Shown: piece by piece, positions 8,206 through 16,827 of the stretch | Layout: every line of letters begins with the position of its first letter | How positions within the stretch are numbered: the stretch's first letter is position 1 | Source of the DNA: Baaleninema simplex PCC 7105 | Lineage (GTDB): Bacteria > Cyanobacteriota > Cyanobacteriia > Cyanobacteriales > Geitlerinemataceae | Reading direction: 5' to 3' | Length of the DNA stretch: 64,000 bases | Assembly: GCF_000332355.1 (NCBI RefSeq) | Contig: NZ_KB235958.1 | Location: forward strand, 566,093-630,092 | The notes under the pieces: model-generated | Seen by the model: only the letters and a program-made list of their open reading frames with translations | Told to the model about the DNA's origin: nothing | Database searches by the model: none | Program-made: the position numbers and the translations under genes

Positions 8206-9239
8206 CAAATACGCGGTAACTGCTCCCCACTAAGGAGATCGATCGCCCGCGTGGAACCGATTTGACTGGTCATCGTCACTGGAGGCGACGCGGCTTCTGT
8301 CACGACGCCAATTTTCTGAGCGTTGGGTCCTAAAATTGCCAAGGCGCGATCGACATCGGACGGGGGAACGAAGGTGACGAAGCGCCCTTCATTGGCTAAA
8401 TACAACGGATCGAAGCCCAAAATTTCACAAGCCCCCTGTACGTCTTCCCGTACCGAAATCGCCCGTTCGTCGATGTGGATTCCCACCTTCGCCGCCGTCG
8501 CCAGTTCGTGAAGGGCGCTGGCTAACCCGCCCCGAGTGAGATCGCGCAAACAGCGAACGTCGATATCGGCTTCTAACAACGCCAACACCGTTTCGGAAAG
8601 GGGTGCGAGATCGCTTTCGATCGCCGTCTCGAACATCAATCCCTCCCGCACGGCCATAATCGCGATCCCGTGGCGGCCGATGTCGCCGTTGAGGAGAACC
8701 GCATCGCCGGGACGAATCGCTTTCGGAGAAATGGTGCGATCGCCCTCCACTTGTCCCACCCCAGCCGTATTAATAAAAATGCCGTCGCCTTTCCCGCGAT
8801 CGACGACTTTCGTATCGCCAGTTACAATTTTGACCCCCACGCGATCGGCCGCTTGGCGCATCGACTGTACCACCTGCCACAACACCGACATGGGCAACCC
8901 TTCCTCGAGAATAAAGCCGACCGTCAAATAGAGCGGACGAGCCCCAGCCATAGCCAGATCGTTCACCGTTCCGTAGACCGCCATCGAACCGATATCCCCA
9001 CCAGGAAAAAATAGCGGATGCACGACATAAGAATCCGTCGTCAGCGCGATGCGATCGCCATTGAGTCTTACCGTCGCTGCATCGTGCAACACGGTCTCAG
9101 GAGACCCGAACGCCGGAACGAACACCTGATGGATGAGTTGCTGCATCAGCTTGCCACCGCCCCCATGTGCCAGCAGAACGTGGGGGTATTGCTCCAACGG
9201 CATGGGACAGGACAAGTTCGACAGGTCAAACTTATTCAC
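8202..9239 (-). CDS. hypE: Hydrogenase maturation protein HypE
   Basis: HypE dehydrates a carbamoyl group, received from HypF on its C-terminal cysteine, to the cyanide that becomes a ligand of iron in the NiFe centre. The 345-residue product ends exactly in PRIC, the required C-terminal cysteine. It also shows [50 protein letters not shown] and [15 protein letters not shown], typical of the AIR-synthase/PurM fold. It is divergent from hoxE across about 310 bp. The other hyp genes are not in this window, so HypA-D and HypF must be encoded elsewhere. Confidence 0.97.
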   Translation of the reverse strand: MNKFDLSNLSCPMPLEQYPHVLLAHGGGGKLMQQLIHQVFVPAFGSPETVLHDAATVRLNGDRIALTTDSYVVHPLFFPGGDIGSMAVYGTVNDLAMAGARPLYLTVGFILEEGLPMSVLWQVVQSMRQAADRVGVKIVTGDTKVVDRGKGDGIFINTAGVGQVEGDRTISPKAIRPGDAVLLNGDIGRHGIAIMAVREGLMFETAIESDLAPLSETVLALLEADIDVRCLRDLTRGGLASALHELATAAKVGIHIDERAISVREDVQGACEILGFDPLYLANEGRFVTFVPPSDVDRALAILGPNAQKIGVVTEAASPPVTMTSQIGSTRAIDLLSGEQLPRIC

Positions 9240-9551
9240 AATTTCCGATCGATTTATTTAAACTTCTTTATATTATCTTAACAAAACCTCTATTGTAACT
9301 TCTGTAAAGTTAGTTGATTTTATTGCTCTCAATTACCACAATAGATCCTAGCAGGAATTTTATCGATCGAAGGAGAAAAACAACAGTTCGATTACTTTAA
9401 TTTTTTCTTAAAGATCGTGCCGAGCTGTTCCAATAAATTCTCCAACCCGACTCTACTTTTCAAGCCGTTCGCCTCTCCCGAAAATGCCTTCAACAGACGA
9501 CCGAAAGATCGAGTCGCCCGTTTTTTGCTGAAGCGACAGGATAGTCAACCT
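9240..9551. promoter_or_regulatory. Divergent hypE/hoxE control region
   Basis: This AT-rich spacer separates two divergently read hydrogenase genes, so both promoters should lie here. Candidate -35-like TTGATT occurs near 9313 and AT-rich -10-like stretches near 9270-9285, but none is strong enough to call. The upstream half is distinctly richer in A and T than the flanking genes. Position rather than motif supports this entry. Confidence 0.4.
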
Positions 9552-10103
9552 ATGGCCTCTGTAACCTCATCGTCCAAACCCGCCTCCGAAACAGTTGGAA
9601 CCCCCCCCACAAAAAAAGGATCGTCCGCCCCAGACAAGCGCTTCAAAGTTCTCGACATCACCATGAAGCGCAACCAGTACCGCCAAGACGCCCTGATTGA
9701 AATTCTCCACAAAGCCCAAGAAGCCTTCGGCTACCTCGAAGAAGACGTACTCGAATACATTGCCCACCACCTCAAACTTCCCCTCTCTCGCGTTTACGGC
9801 GTCGCCACCTTCTACCACCTGTTTTCCCTCAAACCCAGCGGCGCCCATACCTGCGTCGTTTGTTTGGGAACCGCCTGCTACGTCAAAGGCGGCGGCGAAG
9901 TCCTCAAAGCCCTCGAAGAGAAAACCGGCGTTGAAGCCGGAGAAACCACCCCCGACGGGCAAATCTCCCTCGTTACCGTGCGCTGTATCGGCGCTTGCGG
10001 GATTGCCCCTGCCGTCATCTACGACGGCAAAGTCTCGGGACAGCAAACCGCCGAAACCGCCTGCCAAAACGTCGCTGAATGGCAAGACGGGGACAAACAG
10101 TGA
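9552..10103 (+). CDS. hoxE: Bidirectional hydrogenase, diaphorase-associated subunit HoxE
   Basis: HoxE is a NuoE-like [2Fe-2S] subunit that joins HoxFU to the hydrogenase dimer and is thought to route electrons to ferredoxin or flavodoxin. The ATG at 9552 gives 183 residues, near the usual 160-175. A frame extension upstream to 9417 has no family similarity and is left out. Cluster ligands are C104 and C109 (VVCLGTACYVKGG) and C145 and C149 (VRCIGACGIAP), with the thioredoxin-like fold preceded by a helical domain (QDALIEILHKAQEAFGYL). It opens the hox operon. A 140-bp spacer with polypyrimidine repeats separates it from hoxF. Confidence 0.95.
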   Translation: MASVTSSSKPASETVGTPPTKKGSSAPDKRFKVLDITMKRNQYRQDALIEILHKAQEAFGYLEEDVLEYIAHHLKLPLSRVYGVATFYHLFSLKPSGAHTCVVCLGTACYVKGGGEVLKALEEKTGVEAGETTPDGQISLVTVRCIGACGIAPAVIYDGKVSGQQTAETACQNVAEWQDGDKQ

Positions 10104-10243
10104 AGAGGGAAGAGTCAAGAGTAGAAACGGGGAAAAGAAGACAAGGAGACAAAGAAGAAACGGATTACCGCTCTCCCCATCTCCCCCTCTAAATCTCCCC
10201 CTCTAAATCTCCCGCAAACGCGCAACACCCAAGGAGCATTGCT

Positions 10244-11881
10244 ATGGATTGGAGCGAACTCATTGAAATTGCAGAACAAGAGCGCAACGCCCAGAAAGCG
10301 ATTCGCGTTCACTGCTGCACCTCCACCGGATGTCAAGCCACGAACTCGATCGAAGTCAAAAAACGCCTCGTCGCCGCTGTCAAAGAAGCCGGACTCAACG
10401 CCGAAGTGCAGGTGGTAGGCGTCGGGTGTCCCGGCTTGTGCGGTCAAGGGCCGATCGTCGAAATCCCATCAGAAGGGTTGCAATATCAGAAAGTCACCCC
10501 CGACCAAGCCGAATCGATCGTTTCAGCCCTCCAAAACGGTGGAGAAGCCGACGCCCTACAAGGCGATCCCAACCATCCCTTTTTCAGCCGTCAAGTCCGA
10601 ATCGTCCAAGAAAACAGCGGCAAAATCGATCCCGAACGGATCGAAGAATACCTGATGGCGGAAGGCTATCAAGGCTTGCATCACGCCATCTACGAAATGA
10701 CTCCAGCCGAAGTCGTCCAAGAAATTACCAAATCTGGATTGCGGGGTCGCGGCGGTGCCGGATATCCCACCGGGTTGAAATGGGCGACCGTGGCCAAAAT
10801 GCCCCCTGGCTCAAAATACGTCATCTGTAACGCCGACGAAGGCGACCCCGGCGCGTTCATGGATCGCAGCGTTCTCGAAAGCGATCCCCACCGGGTTCTC
10901 GAAGGCATGGCGATCGCCGGATACGCCGTCGGCGCCACCCAAGGCTACATCTACGTTCGCGCCGAATATCCCCTCGCCATCTCTCGCCTGCACAAAGCCA
11001 TCCAGCAAGCCAAACGAAAAGGCATTCTCGGGGCGCAAATCTTCGGCTCTCCCGTCGATTTCACCATCGAAATTCGCGTGGGGGCGGGGGCGTTCGTCTG
11101 CGGCGAAGAAACTGCCCTCATCGCCTCCGTCGAAGGGGGACGCGGCACGCCCCGACCCCGGCCGCCCTATCCGGCCGTATCCGGCTTGAAAGGCTGTCCG
11201 ACACTGATTAACAACGTCGAAACCCTGGCGAACATTCCCGCCATTCTCCGCAAAGGCGCCGACTGGTTTTCCAACATCGGCACCGATACGAGCAAAGGAA
11301 CGAAAATCTTTTCCGTCACCGGGAAAATTCGCAACACCGGACTGATCGAAGTCCCGATGGGGATTTCACTGCGGGAAATCGTCGAAGACATGGGGGGCGG
11401 CGTTCCCGGTGGCGGCAAAGTCAAAGCCATCCAAACCGGAGGCCCGTCGGGGGGCTGCATTCCCGAACAGCTTCTCGATACTCCCGTCGATTACGACTCC
11501 TTGAAAAAACTCGGATCGATCATGGGGTCTGGGGGCATGGTGGTCATGGACGACAGCACCAGCATGGTGCAAGTCGCGCAGTTTTACATGGAATTCTGTC
11601 GCGGCGAAACCTGCGGAAAATGTATTCCCTGCCGGGCTGGAACCGTGCAGATGTACCAACTGCTGACCAAAATCCTCAACCAACAAGCCACCGCCGCCGA
11701 TGTGGAAAAACTCAAAGAACTCTGTGGCATGGTGGCCGCCACGAGTCTCTGTGGGTTGGGACAAACAGCACCGAACCCGGTCATGAGTACCCTGCACTAC
11801 TTCGAGAACGAGTATTTGGAGTTGCTGCAACCCGCCTCCGTTCGTCCGAGTAACGGTAAAGTCCCCGTGCGTCCGTCATGA
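10244..11881 (+). CDS. hoxF: Bidirectional hydrogenase, NAD(P)H diaphorase subunit HoxF
   Basis: HoxF binds FMN and NAD(P)(H) and exchanges electrons with the Fe-S chain. In the 545-residue product, residues 15-95 form a thioredoxin-like [2Fe-2S] domain with C25, C30, C62 and C66. Residues 165-330 are the NuoF-type FMN/NAD fold, with [13 protein letters not shown] (168-180), [15 protein letters not shown] and [23 protein letters not shown]-like segment follows. The C-terminal [4Fe-4S] site uses C457, C460, C463 (CGKCIPC) and C503. GGAGCA lies upstream of the ATG. The stop TGA overlaps the ATG of the next small gene by 4 nt (ATGA), implying translational coupling with a gene that is not part of the standard hox set. 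Confidence 0.97.
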   Translation: MDWSELIEIAEQERNAQKAIRVHCCTSTGCQATNSIEVKKRLVAAVKEAGLNAEVQVVGVGCPGLCGQGPIVEIPSEGLQYQKVTPDQAESIVSALQNGGEADALQGDPNHPFFSRQVRIVQENSGKIDPERIEEYLMAEGYQGLHHAIYEMTPAEVVQEITKSGLRGRGGAGYPTGLKWATVAKMPPGSKYVICNADEGDPGAFMDRSVLESDPHRVLEGMAIAGYAVGATQGYIYVRAEYPLAISRLHKAIQQAKRKGILGAQIFGSPVDFTIEIRVGAGAFVCGEETALIASVEGGRGTPRPRPPYPAVSGLKGCPTLINNVETLANIPAILRKGADWFSNIGTDTSKGTKIFSVTGKIRNTGLIEVPMGISLREIVEDMGGGVPGGGKVKAIQTGGPSGGCIPEQLLDTPVDYDSLKKLGSIMGSGGMVVMDDSTSMVQVAQFYMEFCRGETCGKCIPCRAGTVQMYQLLTKILNQQATAADVEKLKELCGMVAATSLCGLGQTAPNPVMSTLHYFENEYLELLQPASVRPSNGKVPVRPS

Positions 11882-12240
11882 CATCCGGTCGGTTCTCGGT
11901 TCGCGTGATTTACCGCTGGCGCGTCCGCAGCCATCGCGAAGGTGACTTTGTACGGGCGTGGACGCAAGCGACGCGGACGATTCGCGATCGCGTTCCCGGT
12001 GGGCGGGGAAGCTTGCTGTTGCGCTGCCAAGCCGATCCCCAACTGTTCATTGCGATCGCCCGTTGGGACAGCCTCGAAGACTGGCAACATTTTCGGTCCG
12101 GGCCGCCCCCCAACCCGAAAGCCTTCGCCACCCTAGAAGCCCTCAGTCACCTGCTGTCTCACGAGGTATTTTACGAAATCGAGGACGACCGATCGCCTCT
12201 CTTCCATCCCGACGACCCCAAAGACGAACCTAACGACTGA
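11878..12240 (+). CDS. ABM-like (antibiotic biosynthesis monooxygenase fold) small protein inside hox operon
   Basis: The 120-residue product resembles the ferredoxin-like alpha/beta ABM fold: [40 protein letters not shown] and [15 protein letters not shown]. The last of these is the typical W-x-S-x-E-x-W segment. No signal peptide or cysteine cluster is present (one Cys). It overlaps hoxF by 4 nt and lies 51 bp before hoxU, so it is almost certainly co-transcribed with the hydrogenase. Some ABM-domain proteins degrade haem or oxidise small aromatics without cofactor, while others have no known activity. A role in protecting, assembling or regulating the diaphorase is speculative. Its arginine- and aspartate-rich composition is similar to nearby genes, so there is no compositional sign of recent transfer. 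Confidence 0.75.
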   Translation: MTSGRFSVRVIYRWRVRSHREGDFVRAWTQATRTIRDRVPGGRGSLLLRCQADPQLFIAIARWDSLEDWQHFRSGPPPNPKAFATLEALSHLLSHEVFYEIEDDRSPLFHPDDPKDEPND

Positions 12241-12291
12241 ACGCACTTCCCACTCGACGAAATAAGCCAGGATAGTTAAGGACGATCTGCT

Positions 12292-13008
12292 ATGTCAGTT
12301 GTCACCCTCAAAATTAACGATATCGATGTCGCAGTAGAAGCGGGAACCACCCTTCTCGACGCGGCCAAAGAAGCGGGAGTTCGCATCCCGACCCTCTGTC
12401 ACCTCGACGGCGTGTCCGACGTGGGCGCCTGTCGCCTCTGTTTGGTGCAAATCGAAGGCATTCCCAAACTGCTTCCGGCCTGCGTGACTGAAGCCACCGA
12501 AGGCATGAACGTGACCACGGAAACCCCGGAATTACAAGAGTATCGCCGCATGGTGGTCGAAATGCTCTTCGCCGAAGGAAACCACGTCTGCGCGGTCTGC
12601 GTGGCTAACGAACACTGCGAACTGCAAGACGTGGCGATCGAAGTGGGGATGGACCACACCCGCTTTACCTACCGTTTCCCCGAACGGGAGGTGGATATTT
12701 CTCACCCCCAATTCGGCATCGACCACAACCGCTGCATTCTTTGCACCCGCTGCGTCCGCGTTTGCGACGAAATCGAAGGCGCCCACGTTTGGGACGTATC
12801 CGGCCGGGGGCCGGCGGCGAAAGTCATTACCGGACTAAACCAACCCTGGGGCGACGTCGATGCCTGCACAGCCTGCGGAAAATGCGTCGATGCCTGCCCG
12901 ACGGGATCGATTTTCCGTAAAGGTACCACCGTCGCCGAGATCGATCGCGATCGCGGCAAATTGGACTTTTTGGTAACTGCCCGAGAGGAGAAAAAATGGA
13001 CAAGGTAA
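12292..13008 (+). CDS. hoxU: Bidirectional hydrogenase, diaphorase Fe-S subunit HoxU
   Basis: HoxU links the HoxF flavin to the hydrogenase clusters, like the N-terminal part of complex I NuoG. The 238-residue product has a plant-type [2Fe-2S] domain (C36, C47, C50, C64). It then has a [4Fe-4S] site with one histidine (H98, C100, C103, C109; HVCAVCVANEHC) and two ferredoxin-type CxxCxxC motifs (C148, C151, C154, C158 and C192, C195, C198, C202). All ligands are intact. The reading frame overlaps hoxY by 13 nt, so HoxU and HoxY translation is probably coupled. Confidence 0.97.
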   Translation: MSVVTLKINDIDVAVEAGTTLLDAAKEAGVRIPTLCHLDGVSDVGACRLCLVQIEGIPKLLPACVTEATEGMNVTTETPELQEYRRMVVEMLFAEGNHVCAVCVANEHCELQDVAIEVGMDHTRFTYRFPEREVDISHPQFGIDHNRCILCTRCVRVCDEIEGAHVWDVSGRGPAAKVITGLNQPWGDVDACTACGKCVDACPTGSIFRKGTTVAEIDRDRGKLDFLVTAREEKKWTR

Positions 13009-13544
13009 AACTCGCGACCGTCTGGCTGGCTGGCTGCTCTGGCTGTCATATGTCGTTTCTCGATTTGGACGAATGGCTGTTTGAAGTGGCAAAGTTCGCC
13101 GATATCGTCTACAGCCCGGTCGGTTCCGATCTAAAAGACTATCCTGAAGATGTAGATGTTTGCCTCGTGGAAGGGGCAGTGGCCAACGAAGAAAACCTGG
13201 AACTGATTTATACCGTTCGCGAACGCACGAAACTTCTGATTTCCTTCGGAGATTGCGCGGTGACAGCCAACGTTCCGGCGATGCGAAATATGCTCGGCAG
13301 TACCGAACCGGTTCTCAAACGCTGTTACCTGGAACTCGGAGACGAAACATCGCAGCTTCCCCACGAACCGGGGATCGTCCCCGAACTGCTCGATCGCGTC
13401 CGTCCAGTACACGAACTGGTCTCGGTCGATCTGTTTATCCCTGGATGTCCGCCATCTGCACCTCGCATCCAAGCGGCGATCGAACCCCTCCTCAAAGGCG
13501 AAAAACCCGTTATGGAAGGGCGGGAAATGTTGAAGTTCGGCTAA
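12996..13544 (+). CDS. hoxY: Bidirectional [NiFe] hydrogenase small subunit HoxY
   Basis: HoxY carries the [4Fe-4S] cluster next to the NiFe site and passes electrons to HoxU. The 182-residue product keeps the four ligands C14 and C17 (LAGCSGCHMS), C87 (SFGDCAVTANVPAMRN) and C151 (PGCPPSAPRI). It lacks the twin-arginine signal and extra clusters of membrane hydrogenases, consistent with a soluble enzyme. The 139-bp spacer to hoxH is filled by purine-rich and heptad repeats. Confidence 0.97.
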   Translation: MDKVKLATVWLAGCSGCHMSFLDLDEWLFEVAKFADIVYSPVGSDLKDYPEDVDVCLVEGAVANEENLELIYTVRERTKLLISFGDCAVTANVPAMRNMLGSTEPVLKRCYLELGDETSQLPHEPGIVPELLDRVRPVHELVSVDLFIPGCPPSAPRIQAAIEPLLKGEKPVMEGREMLKFG

Positions 13545-13547
13545 ATG

Positions 13548-13655
13548 CCAGAGGGGGAGAGGGGGAGAGGGGGAGAGGGGGAGCAAGGGAGAAACTTTTA
13601 CCTGTCTTCCCCGTTCCCTGTTCCCCGTTCCCTGTTCCCCGTTCCCCGATCTACC
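13548..13655. repeat. hoxY-hoxH spacer repeats
   Basis: Tandem GGGGGAGA units (13553-13580) are followed by tandem GTTCCC(C/T) heptads (13607-13655). The same two repeat types recur at 8165-8205, 15160-15372, 26337-26367, 34966-34985 and 59655-59705, always in spacers. Confidence 0.8.
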
Positions 13656-13683
13656 GTGAATCCGTAATCGTGAGTCCGTAATC

Positions 13684-15114
13684 ATGGCTAAGACAGTTGT
13701 TATCGATCCCGTTACCCGTATTGAGGGTCACGCGAAAATCTCAATTTTTCTCAACGACGCCGGAGATGTAGACGACGCCCGCTTTCACGTCGTCGAGTTT
13801 CGGGGATTTGAAAAATTCTGTGAAGGTCGTCCAATGTTCGAGATGGCGGGGATTACCGCCCGTATTTGTGGCATTTGCCCCGTCAGTCATCTGTTAGCGT
13901 CGGCGAAAACCGGCGACAAAATCCTCGCCGTGCAGGTGCCGCCAGCCGGGGAAAAACTACGCCGTCTGATGAACTTGGCACAGATTACCCAATCCCACGC
14001 CCTGAGTTTCTTTCACCTGAGTAGTCCCGACTTCCTTCTCGGTTGGGATAGCGATCCCGCCAAGCGCAACGTTTTCGGGTTGATGGCGGCCGATCCCGAG
14101 TTGGCGAGGGCTGGAATTCGGCTGCGTCAGTTCGGACAAACCATCATCGAACTGTTGGGGGCGAAGAAAATTCACGCAGCCTGGGCGGTTCCGGGCGGGG
14201 TGCGATCGCCCCTGTCTGAAGAAGGCCGTCAGTGGATTGTCGATCGCCTCCCAGAATCCCGACAAACCATCGAAACCGCCCTCGGACTGTTCAAACAACT
14301 CATCGACGACACTCTCAAAAGCGAAATCGACATTTTCGGGAAGTTCGACTCGCTGTTTATGAGTTTGGTCGCTCCCGATGGGACTTGGGAACACTACGGC
14401 GGACATATCCGCTTCGTGGACAGCCAGGGAAACATCGTCGCCGACGGACTGCGGGAAGAAGACTATCAAGACTTTCTCGGCGAAGCCGTCGAACGGTGGT
14501 CTTACTTGAAATTCCCCTATTACAAACCGATGGGATATCCCGATGGGATGTATCGCGTGGGGCCGTTGGCGCGGTTGAACGTCTGCGATCGCATGGGAAC
14601 GCCAGACGCCGATCGCGAACTGCAAGAATTCCGCGATCGCGCCGGGGGACGTTGCGCCACCTCTTCCTTCATGTACCACTACGCGCGACTGATCGAAATT
14701 CTGGCGGCGATCGAACGCATCGAACAGTACATGGAAGACCCCGATTTACTGTCTCCACGCTGTCGTTCCAAAGCGGACATTAACGCCCTCGAAGGCGTCG
14801 GCGTCAGCGAAGCCCCTCGCGGCACCCTCTTCCACCATTACAACGTGGACGAAAACGGCTCGATTAAAAAAGTCAACCTCATCATCGCCACCGGACAAAA
14901 CAACCTGGCGATGAACGAAACCGTCAAGCAAATCGCCCAACATTACATCCACACCAACGAAATTCCTGAAGGGATGTTGAACCGCGTCGAAGCCGGAATC
15001 CGCAACTTCGACCCCTGTTTGAGTTGTTCGACGCACGCCGTCGGACAAATGCCCCTTCACGTGCAGTTACTCTCGAGCGATCGCCAAGTTCTCGACGAAG
15101 TATATCGAGAATAA
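13684..15114 (+). CDS. hoxH: Bidirectional [NiFe] hydrogenase large subunit HoxH
   Basis: HoxH holds the NiFe active site for reversible H2 oxidation. The 476-residue precursor has the N-terminal pair C62/C65 ([11 protein letters not shown]) and the C-terminal pair C445/C448 ([12 protein letters not shown]). [14 protein letters not shown] near the start is the usual signature. After H451 comes a 25-residue tail (AVGQ...VYRE) expected to be removed by the HoxW protease once nickel is inserted. hoxW is in this window at 26588 but about 11 kb away. An ATG directly after AATC at 13684 has weak Shine-Dalgarno support, but the N-terminus matches the family exactly. Confidence 0.98.
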   Translation: MAKTVVIDPVTRIEGHAKISIFLNDAGDVDDARFHVVEFRGFEKFCEGRPMFEMAGITARICGICPVSHLLASAKTGDKILAVQVPPAGEKLRRLMNLAQITQSHALSFFHLSSPDFLLGWDSDPAKRNVFGLMAADPELARAGIRLRQFGQTIIELLGAKKIHAAWAVPGGVRSPLSEEGRQWIVDRLPESRQTIETALGLFKQLIDDTLKSEIDIFGKFDSLFMSLVAPDGTWEHYGGHIRFVDSQGNIVADGLREEDYQDFLGEAVERWSYLKFPYYKPMGYPDGMYRVGPLARLNVCDRMGTPDADRELQEFRDRAGGRCATSSFMYHYARLIEILAAIERIEQYMEDPDLLSPRCRSKADINALEGVGVSEAPRGTLFHHYNVDENGSIKKVNLIIATGQNNLAMNETVKQIAQHYIHTNEIPEGMLNRVEAGIRNFDPCLSCSTHAVGQMPLHVQLLSSDRQVLDEVYRE

Positions 15115-15159
15115 TCAGGAGATGAGGGGATGATAAGGAGAGGAGGTGAAATCTCCCCC

Positions 15160-15372
15160 TCTAACTAGGGGAACGGGGAACAAGGAACAGGGAACGGCAA
15201 AGACCGATCGAAGTTTCTCCCCCTCTCCCTCTCTCCCCCTCTCCCTCTCTCCCCCTCTCCCTCTCTCCCCCTCTCCCCCTCTCCCTCCTCTCCCCCTCTC
15301 CCTCCTCTCCCCCTCTCCCTCTCTCCCCCTCTCCCTCTCTCCCCCTCTCCCCCTCTCCCTCTCTCCCTTACT
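15160..15372. repeat. Polypyrimidine tandem repeat (CCCTCTCC units)
   Basis: Nearly 160 bp (15215-15370) of CTCCCCCTCTCCCTCT units between hoxH and the ferredoxin gene, preceded by a short heptad run. Long open frames on both strands (Ser/Pro/Leu on plus, Gly/Glu/Arg on minus) result from the repeat and are not genes. Confidence 0.9.
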
Positions 15373-15408
15373 TCCCTCCCAGTACGTCGTTCGTTTCTCG
15401 ACAAACTG

Positions 15409-15687
15409 ATGTCTAAAGAAAACCTCTACCTCTGTATGGGGTCAGCCTGTCACCAACTCGGTGTTTACGAAGTTCTGCCGAAACTTCAATCGCTAATCAG
15501 CGAGTACGATCTCGAGGAAAAAGTAGAACTCAAAGGATCGTTCTGTCTCGAAACTTGTAGTTACGGCATCGTGATGAAATTCAAAGACCAGCATTTCATC
15601 AATATCAATCCGCAAAACATCGAAGATAAATTTCTGCAAGAGATTTTACCTGCAATTCAAAGTGAAAAAGTCACGCGAGAAGCCTAG
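15409..15687 (+). CDS. Thioredoxin-like [2Fe-2S] ferredoxin (NuoE/HndA type)
   Basis: The 92-residue product is a minimal thioredoxin-like ferredoxin. Cluster ligands are C9 and C14 (LCMGSACHQLG) and C46 and C50 (GSFCLETCSYG), the CxxxxC...CxxxC pattern of NuoE C-terminal domains. No helical NuoE N-terminal part is present. Similar stand-alone proteins sit beside PAS and SpoIIE-type genes in the [FeFe]-hydrogenase operons of clostridia (recalled family knowledge). Here the partner genes at 15819 and 16828 follow on the same strand. It probably transfers electrons to or senses the redox state of a hydrogenase-linked pool. Coding is much more AT-rich than hoxH. Confidence 0.88.
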   Translation: MSKENLYLCMGSACHQLGVYEVLPKLQSLISEYDLEEKVELKGSFCLETCSYGIVMKFKDQHFININPQNIEDKFLQEILPAIQSEKVTREA

Positions 15688-15818
15688 AATCTCAAAAAAA
15701 TCACGGCTTAGCTATGCGTTTGTTGAGTTTATAATCATTGAATTCTAGCGATCGCATAGCTTTATCCCATTGACCCTTCACGCCAACACTCATTGAATTC
15801 TCAAACCCTATTTTCAAA

Positions 15819-16337
15819 ATGTTAGAACAAAGCCAAAATAACCTTTGGCGACTTCTGTGGGAATACGATCCTAACGGACTGATCGCCGTCGATCCCGAGA
15901 TGACGATTAAAATTGTCAATCCGGCATTCTGTAAGATGTTCGGTATCGAACAAGCTGACGTTATCGGACGATCGGCGATCGATATTTTAGGAAATGTCGA
16001 TCGCTTTCAAAAAGTCTGGAAAACCCAGAATGTCGTTCGGGGATTAGAACGAGAATATCCCAAACAAAAACTTTACGTCAAAGAAGTTATCTTCTCGATT
16101 CCTGAAGAAGAAATTATTGCGTGTATTTTGGTCGATATGTCTCACGAATACGAGCAAAAAAAAGAGTTACAGCGTCTTAAGAGCGATACTGTTTTAAAAG
16201 TTAAGGAAGTGGTAGACAATCAAATGAAAGTCGCTCAAGAAATTGCAGGGCTGCTCGGTGAGACAACTGCCGAAACGAAAGTCAGTTTGTTGAAAATTAT
16301 TGAAGCAGTTGAAAAAGAAGTCATTGGCGGCGGTTAA
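15819..16337 (+). CDS. PAS-domain sensor protein without kinase domain
   Basis: The 172-residue product has one PAS domain at about residues 8-105 (DPNGLIAVDPEMTIKIVNPAF, MFGIEQADVIGRSAIDIL). A predicted coiled-coil helix runs from 110 to 168 (HEYEQKKELQRLKSDTVLKVKEVVDNQMKVAQEIAGLLGE), long enough to dimerise. There is no histidine kinase, GGDEF or DNA-binding output. C38 (NPAFCKMFG) and C136 region residues could serve redox sensing, but this is unproven. It lies between the thioredoxin-like ferredoxin and the SpoIIE-type phosphatase. In clostridial hydrogenase operons the analogous PAS protein is also part of a larger hydrogenase-like sensory polypeptide. Function is inferred from this neighbourhood. 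Confidence 0.8.
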   Translation: MLEQSQNNLWRLLWEYDPNGLIAVDPEMTIKIVNPAFCKMFGIEQADVIGRSAIDILGNVDRFQKVWKTQNVVRGLEREYPKQKLYVKEVIFSIPEEEIIACILVDMSHEYEQKKELQRLKSDTVLKVKEVVDNQMKVAQEIAGLLGETTAETKVSLLKIIEAVEKEVIGGG

Positions 16338-16530
16338 GTGCAATTTTTGAACTTGTCTAGACTCATGTAAATTGAGTTAAAACGACGAAACCTAATACCC
16401 CATTGATTGGAGAAATTAACGTAAATTGAGTACGATTATTGCAACTCTAATTCGCGCCATTCTCTAACATAATTCCATAAAAATGTCAACTCCGAGCCAT
16501 CGCAATAAACAATAAAAAAACTGTTGATTT

Positions 16531-16714
16531 TGTAGGTTGGGTGGAGTTTACGAAACCCAACAACCCATCGCTAGAATCACTCAACATTTGTTATTCTTGA
16601 AATTTTATGACGACGAATGCATTTTCCATTTCAAGCATTATCTTGGTCTTCCATCGCTCGTTCCAAAATTTCAGTTAGTTTGTTGGGTTTCGCTTTCGCT
16701 CCACCCAACCTACA
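16531..16714. repeat. MITE-like element with 16-bp perfect terminal inverted repeats
   Basis: TGTAGGTTGGGTGGAG at 16531-16546 is matched by its exact reverse complement at 16699-16714. The similarity continues inward with mismatches for about 30 bp (CGAAACCCAACAA against TTGTTGGGTTTCG). No coding capacity or clear target duplication is seen. Related ends occur at 53851-53911. Confidence 0.75.
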
Positions 16715-16750
16715 ATCGAGCTTTCGATCGCTCACCCAAAAATCTCAGTT

Positions 16751-16787
16751 TGTAGGTTGAATTTCGCAAGACTCAACTCAACCTACA
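16751..16787. repeat. Short hairpin, TGTAGGTTGA arms
   Basis: TGTAGGTTGA (16751-16760) pairs with TCAACCTACA (16778-16787). It is a shorter relative of the element at 16531 and sits 40 bp before the SpoIIE gene. The remaining spacer 16338-16530 shows nothing recognisable. Confidence 0.65.
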
Positions 16788-16827
16788 ACTCAAATTCTCG
16801 AACCCTATGAATTGAAACACGCGCAAA

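Noticed and set aside
15146-15409. Long open frames on both strands between hoxH and the ferredoxin gene
   Set aside because: They translate a simple polypyrimidine/polypurine repeat into Ser/Pro/Leu or Gly/Glu/Arg runs with no ribosome site or family similarity.
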